A stretch of 64,000 nt of DNA, taken from NCBI GenBank assembly GCA_047967505.1, contig CM106539.1, one strand, 5' to 3'. The DNA comes from Dipteris shenzhenensis (taxonomy: Eukaryota; Polypodiophyta; Polypodiopsida; Gleicheniales). The position numbers were made by a program, and so were the translations under genes. How positions within the stretch are numbered: the stretch's first letter is position 1; every line of letters begins with the position of its first letter. Shown here piece by piece: positions 20,811 to 32,099 of the stretch. The notes under the pieces were generated by a model. It searched no databases, was not told the DNA's origin, and saw only the letters and a program-made list of their open reading frames with translations.

Positions 20811-21835
20811 TTGACAGACACTAGCTCAATGCAATGCCAAACATTGGCCCAAATGCAAAGTACTTTTGCCCCAAAAAAACAACCAAGTATTGGCTCACAA
20901 AAATGTAGCAATTTATTGCTAATATGGCATTCAATCCTTCAATCCTCTTACCATGTTGCTCTAAAATGGAGATTTGAAAGTGTCAATGTTGAAGGATCCA
21001 ATAAAAAGAGATGGCTACTATCACATAAGAGCACTCAGTTGAGGGAGCTTATAGGTCATATGGTTCAATCCATGTCAAAATATGTGCTTCACAATTTCAT
21101 GGCCATCTAGTAGAATAAGTAGTTCCTTGCCAATTTTCCCCATGACACTATTGTCTTTGTCATAGATTTTGCTGAAAATTATTCATTTCAAGAACAAGAT
21201 GAGATATATAGTGCTCATTGGTACAACAAGCATATTAAAATTCTTGTGCATATCATGTACAATAATTTGCTTTATTCTTCTACAACTGATGCCAATCTAC
21301 TTGCTGACTCACACTAGTTCAGGTTAGTGCAACACACATACCATTTCTACATTTCAAATGATAGGGAACATGATACCTTGTGTGCACCATGCTTTTCTAT
21401 TGCATTGGGAATGGATGAAAAAGGAAAATCCCCATGCAAAAAATATAAAACAACATTGGGTGTGGTCGAATGGTGCTACTTCTCAATTTAAATCAGCCTG
21501 TGGATTCTACTTTGTCTCAAGGTTCAAATCCATGACCGGTCTAGACATAATGTGGAATTTCTTTGGGTCTAGCCATGACAAGGGTGAGCATGATGGATGT
21601 GGTGCTATTATTAAGAAATCAATTTTTAAACACCAATTGACATGCCCTCAAGAATAACTTAATGATTCCCATGATGCTATAACATGGATTACAGCCAACC
21701 TCTCCCCACAGGCGTGCATTTTACAAAGCCTTAAGAATAGTTTAGTACATAGAGTGTTCCATGAAGTGAAAGTGGATGAAGTCCAAATGAGAAGCCAGCA
21801 CGATTGTGAGAAAATTAAAGGATTTCGTGGTATGC
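20811..21835 (+). pseudogene. Decayed gene with DFAENYS and SNGATSQFK motifs, transposase-like
   Basis: One frame runs 20811-21385 with TAG codons at 21108, 21111 and 21120. It encodes KKRWLLSHKSTQLRELIGHM, then FPHDTIVFVIDFAENYSF and QEQDEIYSAHWYNKHIKILVHI. After one frame change near 21385 it continues as LLHWEWMKKENPHAKN, WVWSNGATSQFKSACGFYFV and WNFFGSSHDKGEHDGCGAIIKK. The motif order (Asp in a hydrophobic strand plus FAENY; S-N/D-G-A-x-x-Q-F-K; F-x-G-S-x-H-x-K-G-x-H-D-G) recalls the spaced acidic residues of RNase-H-fold transposases. I recall similar motif blocks from unnamed eukaryotic repeat-encoded proteins, but I cannot name the family. No terminal repeats were found. Confidence 0.6.
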
Positions 21836-21849
21836 ACAACATATTCAAT

Positions 21850-22670
21850 ACCATAGTCTTTCTGTGTATATGATGAAGTTTCTTCTTGATTCCTCCCTCC
21901 CTCATCCTAAGGCTATGGATTTCACTCCGTGCAACAGCTTCATTTGAATCCCTCAGCATCTGTTGAAGCTGCTTAAATTGCTCAAAAACATCAACATGGG
22001 CCGTTTCCAAGACTTCCACTCTAGTTTGGAAATCTCTCACAATGAAGGACTACTTTTCAAAACTATCAAAAACCACTGCAAACTTGTGCACAACCCTATC
22101 AATCTTGTTGCAGGTTCTTGTAGATTACTCTTTGGACTTCCAATAATGTTTTGAAAAAACAACCCCCACCGTGGCTGCTGCAACTTGCTCCACCATGGCT
22201 ACTCTCTTCATCCTTCTTGGCTTGAAGAGTGCCTCGTTGTCTTCTCCACCACGATTGCTCTCTGTCCCATCCTTCCTAGACTTGAAGATCTCTCAGATCC
22301 TACATCACTGCTCTAGTTTTTGCTTTCTCCCTTTTTAGCTCCTCCATCATCTGGTCTTTTTCAATGTTCAATGCATTGTGCATGTTGCAGAGCCATTTCT
22401 AAAGACCCTCCTTTTTCACTCTCTGATCTTCAAGCTCCTTTTACACCATTGCTAGCTCCTTGTCTGTGATGTACCCATCACTTCTAACTTCTTTAAGCCT
22501 CTATCTTGAAGGTCCTTGATGCACTTCTCTACTTCTTCTCTTCTATGACCATTTTTTCAGCAGCCTCAACTTGCTCTTGTGCCTCCTCTACCTTGGCTTG
22601 TGCACCCTGACTGAGAAGTTTCTCAAGTTGTGCTACCTCCTAGGGCTCCAACTCCCTATATGCCATGTTA
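21850..22670 (-). pseudogene. Decayed coiled-coil protein coding relic
   Basis: The minus strand from about 22668 reads MAYRELEP-stop-EVAQLEKLLSQ, then GAQAKVEEAQEQVEAAEKMV, and after several stops and shifts an open piece at 22040-21900 (VEVLETAHVDVFEQFKQLQQ and MLRDSNEAVARSEIHSLRMR). Spacing of Leu, Ala and Glu indicates long coiled coils. No family is recognisable. It lies tail-to-tail with the DFAENYS relic, and whether the two belong to one mobile element is unknown. Confidence 0.45.
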
Positions 22671-22679
22671 GTACCCTCG

Positions 22680-25030
22680 TCCAACTCTTAGACCATAGGG
22701 GACATGCCTTATATAGAAGTATGTAAGGCCAAAACATGTCCTCTTTAAAATTTGTTAGAAAAAATATGAACATAGAACTACATGGAATCCAAAATATGTA
22801 AACAAAAGTATGTGAAAATTTTTCCACTTTTTCCAAAAAAGCATTATGAAAGAAATGAAATTGAAGCACCTAATATGCAATTTGATAGTAGTATGCTTTA
22901 TCACATATGAAGACAAACTAAAATAATAAAATGGAAGGTCGTAATTGGTAGCACATTTTTTTCTCTTCTTCCTTCAGATTTTATTAGTGTAGGATTGCTT
23001 GAGAAGTTAACAAAGAAGTTAAGATTTAAAATAAAACAATTCTTTATTCAAAGACATAAAATTTGAGAATACAAAGATTATAGAAAAAAAATTGACTATA
23101 AGCAAACGAAATTGTTTTCCAGTGAGCCAATATCAACAAAACAATCCTCTTTCATCCACAAAAGTGGTGGCTATGTTTGAAAGGACCTATAATGGGAACA
23201 TGATCATCATAATCTTGTCCTTCCTTTGCAAGTAAGGTTTGAGGAAGGACCAATGTGTGCTTATCAACACTATCATTCTAACCATCATCGCACCTTTTAA
23301 AAAGCTCATGAAAGGATAAAGGTAACATCCCAACCATGCAAAGCTTGTATTCTTGTTTAGCAACTTATATCCTTCCTCAAAACATATGTAAAGCAGTTTT
23401 AATAAGACAAATGCATTACTAAGTATTTAAATCTGATAGGCAAACAAAATTTTCTTGCCATATATTCAGATGTAAATGTTTTCATGAATAAAATGAAAAA
23501 GAGAGTAAAGTAAGAATTGGAAGCTAAGCCTACCCCTTTAGGAGAGAGTTCTTAATACTAACCTCTGAGCTAAACATAGAGATTCTTTTTTTCTTCCGCT
23601 TGTTTGCAAATAATTCACAAGCTCATATTACATTTTTGAAAGATGCAAACTGTATATCATTTTGAAAATAAAAATATATACAAGAATACCCTCTAGGAAA
23701 GAAAGAGGGTTTTCAACATCCTTGAGGTACAAGTGGAGAAAGATCCAAAAGAAAAAACCCACATGATGAAGGGGTCCCAAACATCCCTATGAATAGGTGA
23801 GAACTACATAAATCTAATAGAAGTAGTAAAAGACTCTGACCCTTCAAATTACACAAGGATGCCCCAACATTCTTAGGGTCTAGGAAAACAAAGCCCACAC
23901 ATGCTTTCTACATATCTACAAAAGCAATAAGCTAGCACATAGTCTTACCATTAGACTCATGAAATTGAAGTGAGAAACATCAAGCTATAACCAAAACCAA
24001 CATGATCATGGAAACCATACCAAAAATAATGCCAAAGACCATGCTATATGATCAAAACTCCTAGTGTACACAAACTTTACACCATTTAAGAAAGTACCAA
24101 TATATCAAATTAAAGATACTCTAGAAGTTTCAACTTGAAAAACAATCCTTCATTGGCTACCAAAAAAGTTACGTTTCAACCATATCAATCCTACTACATT
24201 GTCACATATGTTGATCCCTTCAAGATCTCAAACAACAAATTCTGAATTTTTCATATAAATCCATACAGAAAGTGATGTAGATACAATATTGATGTAACCT
24301 AAACTTGGCAAGAAGCTTCCCAATCCACATGGAGGAAGATAAGTAGCTTTCTTCCAATCTTGTTCCCCAACCCGAATTTTTTTGAACTTGGTTAAGCATC
24401 ATTGGTAGCTATCGCCTAGTGAACTATTATAGAGGGTCAAGTTGTAACTGCAAAAATTAGACAAACCACGTATACTCGTCCAACCATAGCAAAACATCAT
24501 TTACTTAAAAAAGTCAACATGCCATTTTTGAATGACTAGAAGTATAGAATTTAGGTAACTACAGAATTCATCCATGATTCATGACAGAGGTCTCAAAGGA
24601 CCAATTATCTACAAGGAAATGACAAATCAAAGCTGTCATTCATTCAGCCATTCCAAAAACTATTCACCCACCCATTTACTTGAGAATTAGGAGAGGGTGA
24701 ACTCCAACAATAATCCTAATCCAATGCTACATTTAAGGACAAAGAATTGAGACTAAAGAACACAAGAAATAGAGGTAAGGTATTGAATCTACACTTGGAT
24801 TGACCTTCATGAACCATAAGAACATAATTTGCAGCACCAAAAGTCTGTTCAAGATCTGTCCATGGCATTCCCAAAAACCACATCACAATTATATAACCCA
24901 TCAAAGACATGCCATATCATCCCACATCTCACGTGCACAAATGACTCATTTTTTTGGTTTCCTACAAACACAAGGATGTTATTACTTGTCAGCTCAACAA
25001 CTTTCCAACTAGAGATCTGTGGCATACCAA
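22680..25030. other. AT-rich non-coding stretch
   Basis: No domain, RNA gene or clear repeat was recognised over 2.3 kb. Short frames on both strands are isolated and lack motifs. Base composition is AT-rich with oligo-A and oligo-T runs. Confidence 0.5.
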
Positions 25031-25036
25031 ATCCAT

Positions 25037-25610
25037 AATGAATTGTAAATGGAAGGCATGGAGATTAGTAGTATCACCTACAAGAGCCAAAAATGAATGC
25101 TCTACACGAACACCAAAAGAACATTCACAAGCATGCACTAACATTATTTGCCTTGTATCACCAATACTTGTTTATTGCACCTATGTCATAAGCAAAATTT
25201 GAAAATCTTTGTCAAACCCTTCTAGATATACTTGTCAAATATCAATTAATAATGAGATGTCACTGCAAGGTATGGAGACTAGAAGTGCCACCTTCAAAAG
25301 AAAAAAACAAATGACCTTATGAACCAAAACAACATCCAAAGGTATACAATAACATTATTCCCCTCGTGGCATTAATATTTATTTATTGTACCTATATGAC
25401 AAGCAAAATCTAGCAATCTCTGTTAAACACCATTAGAGGCCAAACCCCAATTACTAATGAATTGTCAACGGAATGCATGGAGATTGAAAGTATTACTTGG
25501 AAGAGGCCAAAACCAATTATGTAAATGAACCAAAATAGTATCCAAAAAAATGCACTAGCTTTGTGTCATTAATATTTATTTATTTTACCTACATGACAGG
25601 GTGGTAGCAA
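25037..25610 (+). repeat. Three tandem units of ~150-210 bp
   Basis: Units begin near 25037, 25250 and 25457 with AATGAATTGT(A/C)AA(T/C)GGAA or a close variant, share GGCATGGAGATT and end near TTTATTTATTGTACCTATATG. The third is shorter. Divergence between units is substantial. No coding capacity. Confidence 0.7.
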
Positions 25611-25685
25611 GCTAAGGGTGTCCACTTTTTGACCACTCCAGGCAAAGTGTGACACCCCCAACTCGCAAATACAAAGGATTGCACT

Positions 25686-26450
25686 ACCTTGATCATGGTA
25701 CTGCATGCAATCGAACTTCAACACGTGGAGGTTCGGGAGCTGACGAGTGGCGGTTCGGGAGGAGCAAAAAGCTCAATTGTGGTATTGTGTAGAAATCATA
25801 GCTCAACAGACAAACCTTGAATGTGATTATGTGTCATCTAGAGTGCCTACCTTGTTCAAGGTGTGTGGCAGCCTACGTGCACATCCAAAAACCTCGATCG
25901 TGATATTTGGGCATGACACTTTGAGCACCCATGGTAGTGAGTTGGCAAGCCAAATACCTCGATCGTGGTATGCATGGATGACACATCTTGCACTCGTGGT
26001 AGTGAGTTGGCATTCCAATTACCTCAAATGAGGTATGTTGATGTGGCATATGTTAGCATTTGGCAAGGCAAACCCTACGTGGTATGCTTGCATGGTCGCG
26101 AAAGTACCTCGATCGAGGTGAGTTGGCATGCTGAGTTGGCTGCGGAGAAAACCTCGATTGTGGCCATTTCATGGATCCTTCACATGCATAGGTGTTGCAT
26201 GAAAACCTTGATCGAGGTATGGTTCCTCATGCCTCACATGCATACTTGTGTGAAGGAAACCTTGATCGTGGTATGTTAATACATCCCTCGCATGCATGGA
26301 TGTAACATCAAATCCACTATCGAGGTATTGATTATATGGTATGCCCTGTCAATTACCACGATCGAGGTAATTGACTATGATAAGCCATTGTCATTACCAC
26401 GGGGATGCTCACACGTGTCTGGAGTTTAGTCCAAAACCAAGATTGAGGTG
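25686..26450. repeat. Array of ~13 palindromes of the type ACCTCGATCGAGGT
   Basis: A 14-15-bp palindrome recurs roughly every 40-65 bp in most of the array. Sites include 25686-25700 (ACCTTGATCATGGTA), 25891-25905, 25956-25970, 26021-26035, 26106-26119 (perfect ACCTCGATCGAGGT), 26151, 26205-26219, 26259-26273, 26313-26327, 26355-26369 and 26435. Sequence between sites is unique in places and in others shares GCATGCATGG, GTAGTGAGTTGGCA or CTCACATGCAT. Palindromes are better conserved than spacers. No flanking gene is recognised. Confidence 0.8.
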
Positions 26451-26689
26451 GTAATTGCAAGTCTTTGATGGAAATCATTGACGGACATCTTGAACGGACA
26501 TTTTGGATAGACATGGCAAGTAGAGGAGATGCGAATGCAGGGAAGCATGATAAGGGGAGGGGCAAAGCGACGATGGGATGGGTGCCCGAAGATTCTAGGT
26601 TGGCGTCATGTATAATGTGTTTCAATAGGGGCGCTTTTGATTTTTTTTCTACGAGGCCATTACTTCAAAGTTCATTCCTAAGACCTAGG

Positions 26690-26970
26690 GTGGCTGAGGG
26701 AAGGGGGAGGGGGAGGTGGAGGGAGTGGGGAGGGAGGTGGAGGCGTAGGGAGGGTGGCTGAGGGAAGGGGAAGGTGGAGGGAGTGGGGAGGGAGGTGGAG
26801 GCATATGGAGGGTGGCCGAGGAAAGGGGGAGGTGGAGGGAGTGGGGAGGGAGGTGGACGCATAGGGAGGGTGGCTAAGGGAAGGAGGAGGCGGAGGGAGG
26901 AGGTGGAGGCATAGGGATGGGAGCAAGGCGACAGGGAGGTGGAGGTGGAGGTGGAGGTGGAGGCGGGGGG
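26690..26970 (+). repeat. G-rich minisatellite, four units plus (GGTGGA)n
   Basis: Units start at 26690, 26754, 26812 and 26870 with GTGGCTGAGGGAAGGGG or close variants, period 58-64 bp. They are followed by GGAGGTGGAGGTGGAGGTGG at about 26936-26968. The strand bias and G-runs would favour G-quadruplex formation on the plus strand. Open frames through this tract are compositional. Confidence 0.85.
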
Positions 26971-26974
26971 GAGC

Positions 26975-27790
26975 GAGAGGCTATAGCTTGGGCATGCATT
27001 GGGGCGAATTTGCTATGGAAATCCCAATCATTGGGGGAGTCTGCATGTAGCCTATCCTATTACGATGCATGCACTCGGGTTTGGGGCAGGCTTCTGTGGA
27101 CTCACCAAAATGCAATGGGGTAAAAAAGGAAAAACAAATCCATAATGGAAATGAAAGGGTGAATGTTCAATGGGAAAGAACTTTCCACACGCTTTTGGAC
27201 ATAACTAGTGCATACTATTAGGAATTCGACAAACACAGTAAAAGGAAAGACTCCAGATGGAGCCTACTGTATATAGCATTTAGAACCAAAAACTTAACAT
27301 ACATACCTCTTCTTCCTTTCCAAGCAAAAACGTGTGGGAAAGGATTGCCCAAATCTCCACTCCTTGCAAACTACCCAATGTAGAGGAGATCAAAGTCACA
27401 AGCTTGACCAAATCTTTGCAAAGGGGAGAACCATCCCTCTCTTTAAACTCTTGCTCCACTCTGATCAGCACAATTACTGGAAAGCACCAAAATGGATGAC
27501 GTACTAGTTGTCAATGATGGAAGGAACTTGTAAACAAGGGTTTGTCAGTGCAGATCAGAAGGATTAAAACTCTGTGCAAGGATGCGTCAAAAATTCAAGA
27601 GTTGATCAAACTCTACAATAGTGGGCTAAAGAGACTACCTGCTATTACGAAGGCATTAGCTCCATCAACAATTGAAAATCCTTGTAGGTCAAAAGTACAA
27701 AGGCGAATTCCAAACGACAACATGGCTCAATGGCCAAAGAAAACGAGATAATGCCTACAAACAAATATTTCACATGATTTCATTCAATGA
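26975..27790. other. No assignable gene
   Basis: Short frames at 27280-27471 (minus) and 27542-27751 (plus) have protein-like composition but no recognised motif. The minus-strand relic to the right may extend into this stretch. Confidence 0.4.
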
Positions 27791-28640
27791 ACAAAGTGGC
27801 CCTTAGAAGATCCATGAATTTATCATCTCACAAAGGTTGGTGAAGGAAAAGAGTTCATTGGCCCACTGGAGAAAAAGTTCCTAGTCCTTGTTGTCGAATT
27901 CTTTGAATGAGATGCAGCTCCAGTCCTGTTCAGCAGGTCCTTATCTTCAAGAGCTTCTTCAGCCAAGATTGCATCTTCCTGTTGGTGCCCCAGGCACTGT
28001 CTTTGCTACATCAGTGGCTTTCTCTTGTAGAAAAGTCACTTATGAGACATTTTCTTATTATATTGCTCAAAAACCCCTTTGAGGGCAAATGTCATCGAGT
28101 GCATTGCAACTTAGTGGACTGAGATGAAAATTGGGATTTGCCATCCATGCAATTCTTCAGGTTGGTTATCACGTTCTTAGGGATCACCCTTGAGAAAGAT
28201 ACATCATGTCCTTTCAGTTGCTCTATTGCTGCTTGAACTTGCCACAACTTCACGATTCCTCTCATATCACAAAAGAAGTGCATTGTCTTCTTCAGCACAT
28301 CTTGGAGAACTGTTGGCAAGCTAGAAAGCATGACTCCACCATCTTTACTAATCGGAGTGTTGGGGTATACATCTAGAATATGTTGTCTCTTCCATCGCTT
28401 CTCGAAGTAGTGTGCTTACAAACTGCCTCCAGGAATGCCTAGCACATTTTTATTCATGCTTTCAATGATGGTAATCTTCTAATCTTGATAGACTATTTGT
28501 CCCTCCTTCACGTTCATCTCCTGGACCAACTTGGTGAAGTTGCTAAGAGCACCCAAATTGGGCTTTTGAAGAGCGAGTGAGGAGCTCCCAGATGTCACGA
28601 TTTCAAGATCAGGGGAGGAGAGAGGCTCTCGCACTATGCT
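27790..28640 (-). pseudogene. Unidentified minus-strand coding relic
   Basis: Starting near 28620 the minus strand reads ALQKPNLGALSNFTKLVQEM, NVKEGQIVYQD-stop-KITIIESM, EKRWKRQHILDVYPNTPI and then an open piece 28331-28092 (MLSSLPTVLQDVLKKTMHFF, VQAAIEQLKGHDVSFSRVIP). Downstream, in another frame, is DNKD-stop-ELFLQWANELFSFTNLCEMI. Composition is that of a soluble alpha-helical protein. Scattered stops and at least one frameshift mark it as dead. I do not recognise the family; it could be host or transposon-derived. Confidence 0.4.
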
Positions 28641-28960
28641 GCAGAGGGGAGGAAATATTGTGTGAGCATACAGGGTCCATTACAAGAGGGGATAGAAGTT
28701 GTAAGAAGAGTGCAAGGGAGATAGAAATGGTTGACAGGGATAGAAGATGAAACAATGAAGGAAATGGAATAGCAGAAGTTTATGTTTGCAGTCCGAGTGC
28801 AAGGGAGAAAGAAACAGCTGAGAGGGATAGAAGATGAAACAATTAAGGGAATGGAATAGCGGAGGCTTCAGTTTGTAGCACGACTAAAAGAAATTGTCAA
28901 GGTGAGATTCATCGTGGTGGTTGGCCCAAATTTTGATTAATTCAAGGCAGTAGTACTACC
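28641..28960. repeat. Short duplicated purine-rich segment
   Basis: GAGTGCAAGGGAGATAGAAA (about 28708) recurs as GAGTGCAAGGGAGAAAGAAA (about 28796), each followed by GATAGAAGATGAAACAAT and GGAATGGAATAGC; period about 88 bp, two copies. No gene. Confidence 0.7.
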
Positions 28961-29700
28961 TTGCATGGTAATGAGTGATTAGAGGTGATTAGGCTTCATG
29001 ATTTACGTCTGTGGTAATTACTAGCATCTTCTATCGGTAGTGGCATCTAAGATTACCAACCACATCTATGGTGGCGGTTAAGATTCCAATGGGTTGGCAG
29101 TTAATTACCAACCATTGCAGTGGGCCACAATTACTCACTTGCTATCTACCACCACCGGGCTTGCATGCATGATTACTATGAGTGCAATAAATTACCAGTC
29201 ACTGGGCTTGCATGCTCGCTAGAGTACTAGAGTGCATGGTAATGAGTGATTAGGCTTCATGATCTACTTTTCTGGTAATTAATGCCCTGTGGTGGGGGCT
29301 CTCATCAGCCACATCTGTGGTGGCTAAGATGCCACTGAATTACCGGCTATCTCAGTGGCCCGTAGTTACTCACCTGCCAGTTACCACCACCGAGGTCTTG
29401 CATGCATGATTAATACGAATGCAGTAAATTACCAGCTGGGCTTGCATGCTCAGTAGAGTACTAGAGTGCATGGTAATGAGTGATTAGAGGGGATCAGGCT
29501 TCATGATTTACTTTTGTGGTAATTATTTCCTAGTGGTGGTCGCTCTCACTAGCCATGTCTATCATAGCTAAGATTCCAACAGGCTAGCATTTAATTACCA
29601 ACCAACACAATGGTTTGCTCACCCACCATTAGCCATCTGCTTCATGATTACTAGCCCATCTGGGGTGCGCCTAAGATTCCACCGTGGTGGCCTGCAATTA
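28961..29700 (+). repeat. Three tandem ~235-270-bp units
   Basis: GCATGGTAATGAGTGATTAG begins units at about 28962, 29233 and 29467. Each unit continues with GGCTTCATGAT(T/C)TAC, a CAACCACATCT(A/G)TGGTGG-like segment, ACCACCACCG and TTGCATGCATGATTA. Units contain many GGTAATTA and TTACCA dyads. Non-coding. Confidence 0.8.
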
Positions 29701-30398
29701 ATATGGATGGAACCCTACGCTCCAGCCACCATGGTGGCTCAAACTTTATAAGATATAAGATTCATGGCATTTGGCATTTTACTACGTTGCTCTCATCTGC
29801 CGCCCCTGCTCTTCTACTTTGCTCCACACGCTCTACTACTTTGCTCCACACACCCTCCTCCACTTCTTTTCCTTCCCTGCTCTACTTTTCTCCACACTTC
29901 CTCCTCCAACTCTCGTCACTCATCTGCTCCCCTACTCATTTGCTGCTGACCCACTCATCTTCACCATGTCTACTACCACCCTTAGATGCACTATGATCCC
30001 GATGTTATCTGCCTTCTCATATGAGGTGATTGTGTTGCTTGCACTCACCTGGAGTAGAAATGATGGCACTAGTGCACACCCTTTGTTCCCATGGTCCATT
30101 CTCCCCATATCTGCATGTCACCACCTTAGATGACATGCTCACCTTTGGCCTCTTTATGGTTGTGCTGTATGGGTTTCCCCTAGACGTCGATGAAGGCCTC
30201 ATGATTTTCATAGCAGAGTACTCTCAACTTGTTGGGGGGGCTATAATCTGTGTCCAATGTGCATGGTCTTCGGCCTCTCCAATGTCTCCTCCATTGGCTC
30301 CCTAAAAAATTTTAATGCAATAAGATGGGCTAGTAGCAATACTGAGTTGTACAAATTTTCTCTTGCTCAAGGAGGCTCATCACCACTCAGCAATGGCT
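29701..30398. other. Pyrimidine-rich stretch, no gene
   Basis: TTTATAAGATATAAG near 29745 resembles a TATA element and is followed by a CTC/CTT-rich run to about 29960 in which several frames are open. The pattern of TATA then pyrimidine-rich DNA is like an LTR interior, but no LTR ends could be paired. Confidence 0.35.
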
Positions 30399-30620
30399 GG
30401 ATGTAATCTTTTGGCCTCTAAGGCTCTTAGCGATCTTTTGGTTCATTGGATGTAATGTTTTGGTCTCTAAGGCTCTCAGCAATTGCTGAGCTTTTATTAC
30501 ATTTATGTAATCTCTTTTTTTTCAATTTGAGGCTCTTTGTTAGCTTTTATGTTTGAATGGTTATGGTCGCTAAATGTAATCTTTTGGCCTTTAAGGCTCT
30601 CATTAATTGTTGAGTTTTTA
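30399..30620 (+). repeat. Three spaced copies of GGATGTAATCTTTTGGCCTC
   Basis: Copies at about 30399, 30448 and 30571 continue with TAAGGCTCT. Spacing is irregular. No gene is recognisable from here to 30960. Confidence 0.7.
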
Positions 30621-30960
30621 TAAATGTAAGATCCTCTGTCCAATTTTTGCTCAGTATAAGTTGTTAATTTTTATATAACCTGTTATTGGATGTAGATGTA
30701 CATTGTAATCTATTTTGCTCAATTTTCACTCGATGAAGTATAGTTGATTATCTCAATGGCACCACCGGGCCTCTAGTCACCGCGATGGCTTGAAATACTT
30801 TTGCCCTCATTTAGGATTTACTACAACAAGGACTAAAATACCAGTAAAGTAGGACTACAATTTCCTTGATTTAGGACCAGAATAGCATTGAAATAGCTCC
30901 AACGACCCACCATTGTGGTTGCATGGAGATACATCTGGAAAAATACAATTAAACTTTTAG

Positions 30961-31126
30961 AAAATGCAATTGATAATATGGCCCTTGAGGGGTCCCCTCT
31001 AGGGGCAAGGGCCATATCGACATGCATTAAACAATATCCAGGATATCACTGGATAGATATGGCATGTCAATATGTCCCTTGCTCCTAGAGGGGACCCCTC
31101 AAGGGTTATATCGTCAATTGCATTTT
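30961..31126. repeat. Foldback element with 65-bp arms
   Basis: Left arm 30961-31025 (AAAATGCAATTGATAATATG at its outer end, ATCGACATGC at its inner end) and right arm 31062-31126 are inverted copies differing at roughly eight positions. They are separated by a 36-bp loop. The arms contain GAGGGGTCCCCTC, itself palindromic. The structure resembles a small foldback or MITE-like element. No clear target duplication was found at the outer ends. Confidence 0.85.
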
Positions 31127-31139
31127 CCTTGGTTGCACA

Positions 31140-31600
31140 AGGAAATACATTTTCCTTGGTACACAAATATATAACTCCAAGAACTAGCACAGTGGCTATC
31201 ATAGATCTCCTCCTGTTTGCCAGTGTAGTGGTCATCATAGACCTTCTCTTGTAATACGTAAAAATAGGTAACGGAGCTATAACTCTAAGAACTAGCATGG
31301 TGGTCACTCCAAATATTGGGCGATGACACGTCGTTAGGCCAAAGATTGCATTGAGGCGATGTTCAGAATGATAGATCGGGTCTCATTGTACACCAAGAAC
31401 TAGTGCGATGGTCTCTCCAAGCTAACCTATGATCTGCATGGACATACTGCCTAGTGGCAGGTGCTCCCCTCGGCCTCCCTGCCCTCCCCTTTGTGCGAAG
31501 AAAACCCCCCCCGCTCGCCGCGAACACCCCCGCCCCCCGCCACCCTCTCAAAACCCCCCCTGCGCCACTGTCGTGAACCAGCCCTCCCACACAGTGAGAG
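31140..31600. other. Degenerate direct repeats and C-rich tract
   Basis: ATAACTCCAAGAACTAGCAC (31170) recurs as ATAACTCTAAGAACTAGCAT (31281), about 111 bp apart, with a further AAGAACTAGTGCGATGGT at 31396. 31500-31560 is C-rich (runs of five to eight C). No gene. Confidence 0.5.
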
Positions 31601-31602
31601 AA

Positions 31603-31830
31603 AAAAAACCTTAGGTTAGTTTAACCTTAGGTTAGTTAGTCTAACTAGGTTAGGTTAGGTTAACCTAGGTTAGTTAGTCTAACTAGGCTAGTTTAACCTA
31701 GGTTAGTTACTAATAGTTAGGTTAGTCTAACTAACTTTTAACTAGTAACTAACTGTAGTTAGTCAACTTAGTTAGATTAACCTCCCAGTTACTATAACTG
31801 GGAGGATATAGGTTAGTTAACCTAACTAGA
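31603..31830. repeat. TTAGGTTAGTT-type low-complexity tract
   Basis: Interleaved TTAGGTTAG, GTTAGTCTAACTA and TAACCTAGGTTA, with many small inverted repeats. The motif is not the usual plant telomere unit TTTAGGG. The tract abuts the left edge of the gypsy-A plus copy. Confidence 0.75.
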
Positions 31831-32099
31831 TTCACTTGGTTCCAACTCCTCAGTTGGACTTAAAGTCCATTCACACCACCCTTAGGACCCCCCCACAAAG
31901 CAAAATTTACCCCTACTTTAACCCCTCGTAACTCATCCGTTTGGGACCCAAATTGAACCCCGTTTGAACCCAGATTTCACACATAGAAACATCACGATAG
32001 GGGGTATTTTTCCAGCCCATTGCACACCATTTTGGCATCCCTAGCACTCGCTCATTCACGCCCCCATGTGGGCCTCGTTTCACATAAATTCACTCGTAT

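Noticed and set aside
25686-26450. CRISPR-like array
   Set aside because: The repeats are 14-15 bp palindromes with variable, partly related spacers in a plant nuclear context; neither length nor regularity fits a CRISPR.
26678-26926. Proline/leucine-rich minus-strand proteins
   Set aside because: They are pure translations of the G-rich minisatellite.
29703-30305. Small protein-coding genes after a TATA-like sequence
   Set aside because: Three overlapping frames with no recognised motif in a pyrimidine-rich tract; nothing distinguishes one as real.
31603-31830. Possible interstitial telomere repeat (TTAGG-like)
   Set aside because: Units are irregular TTAGGTTAGTT and GTCTAACTA mixtures, not the TTTAGGG plant telomere or any fixed short unit.
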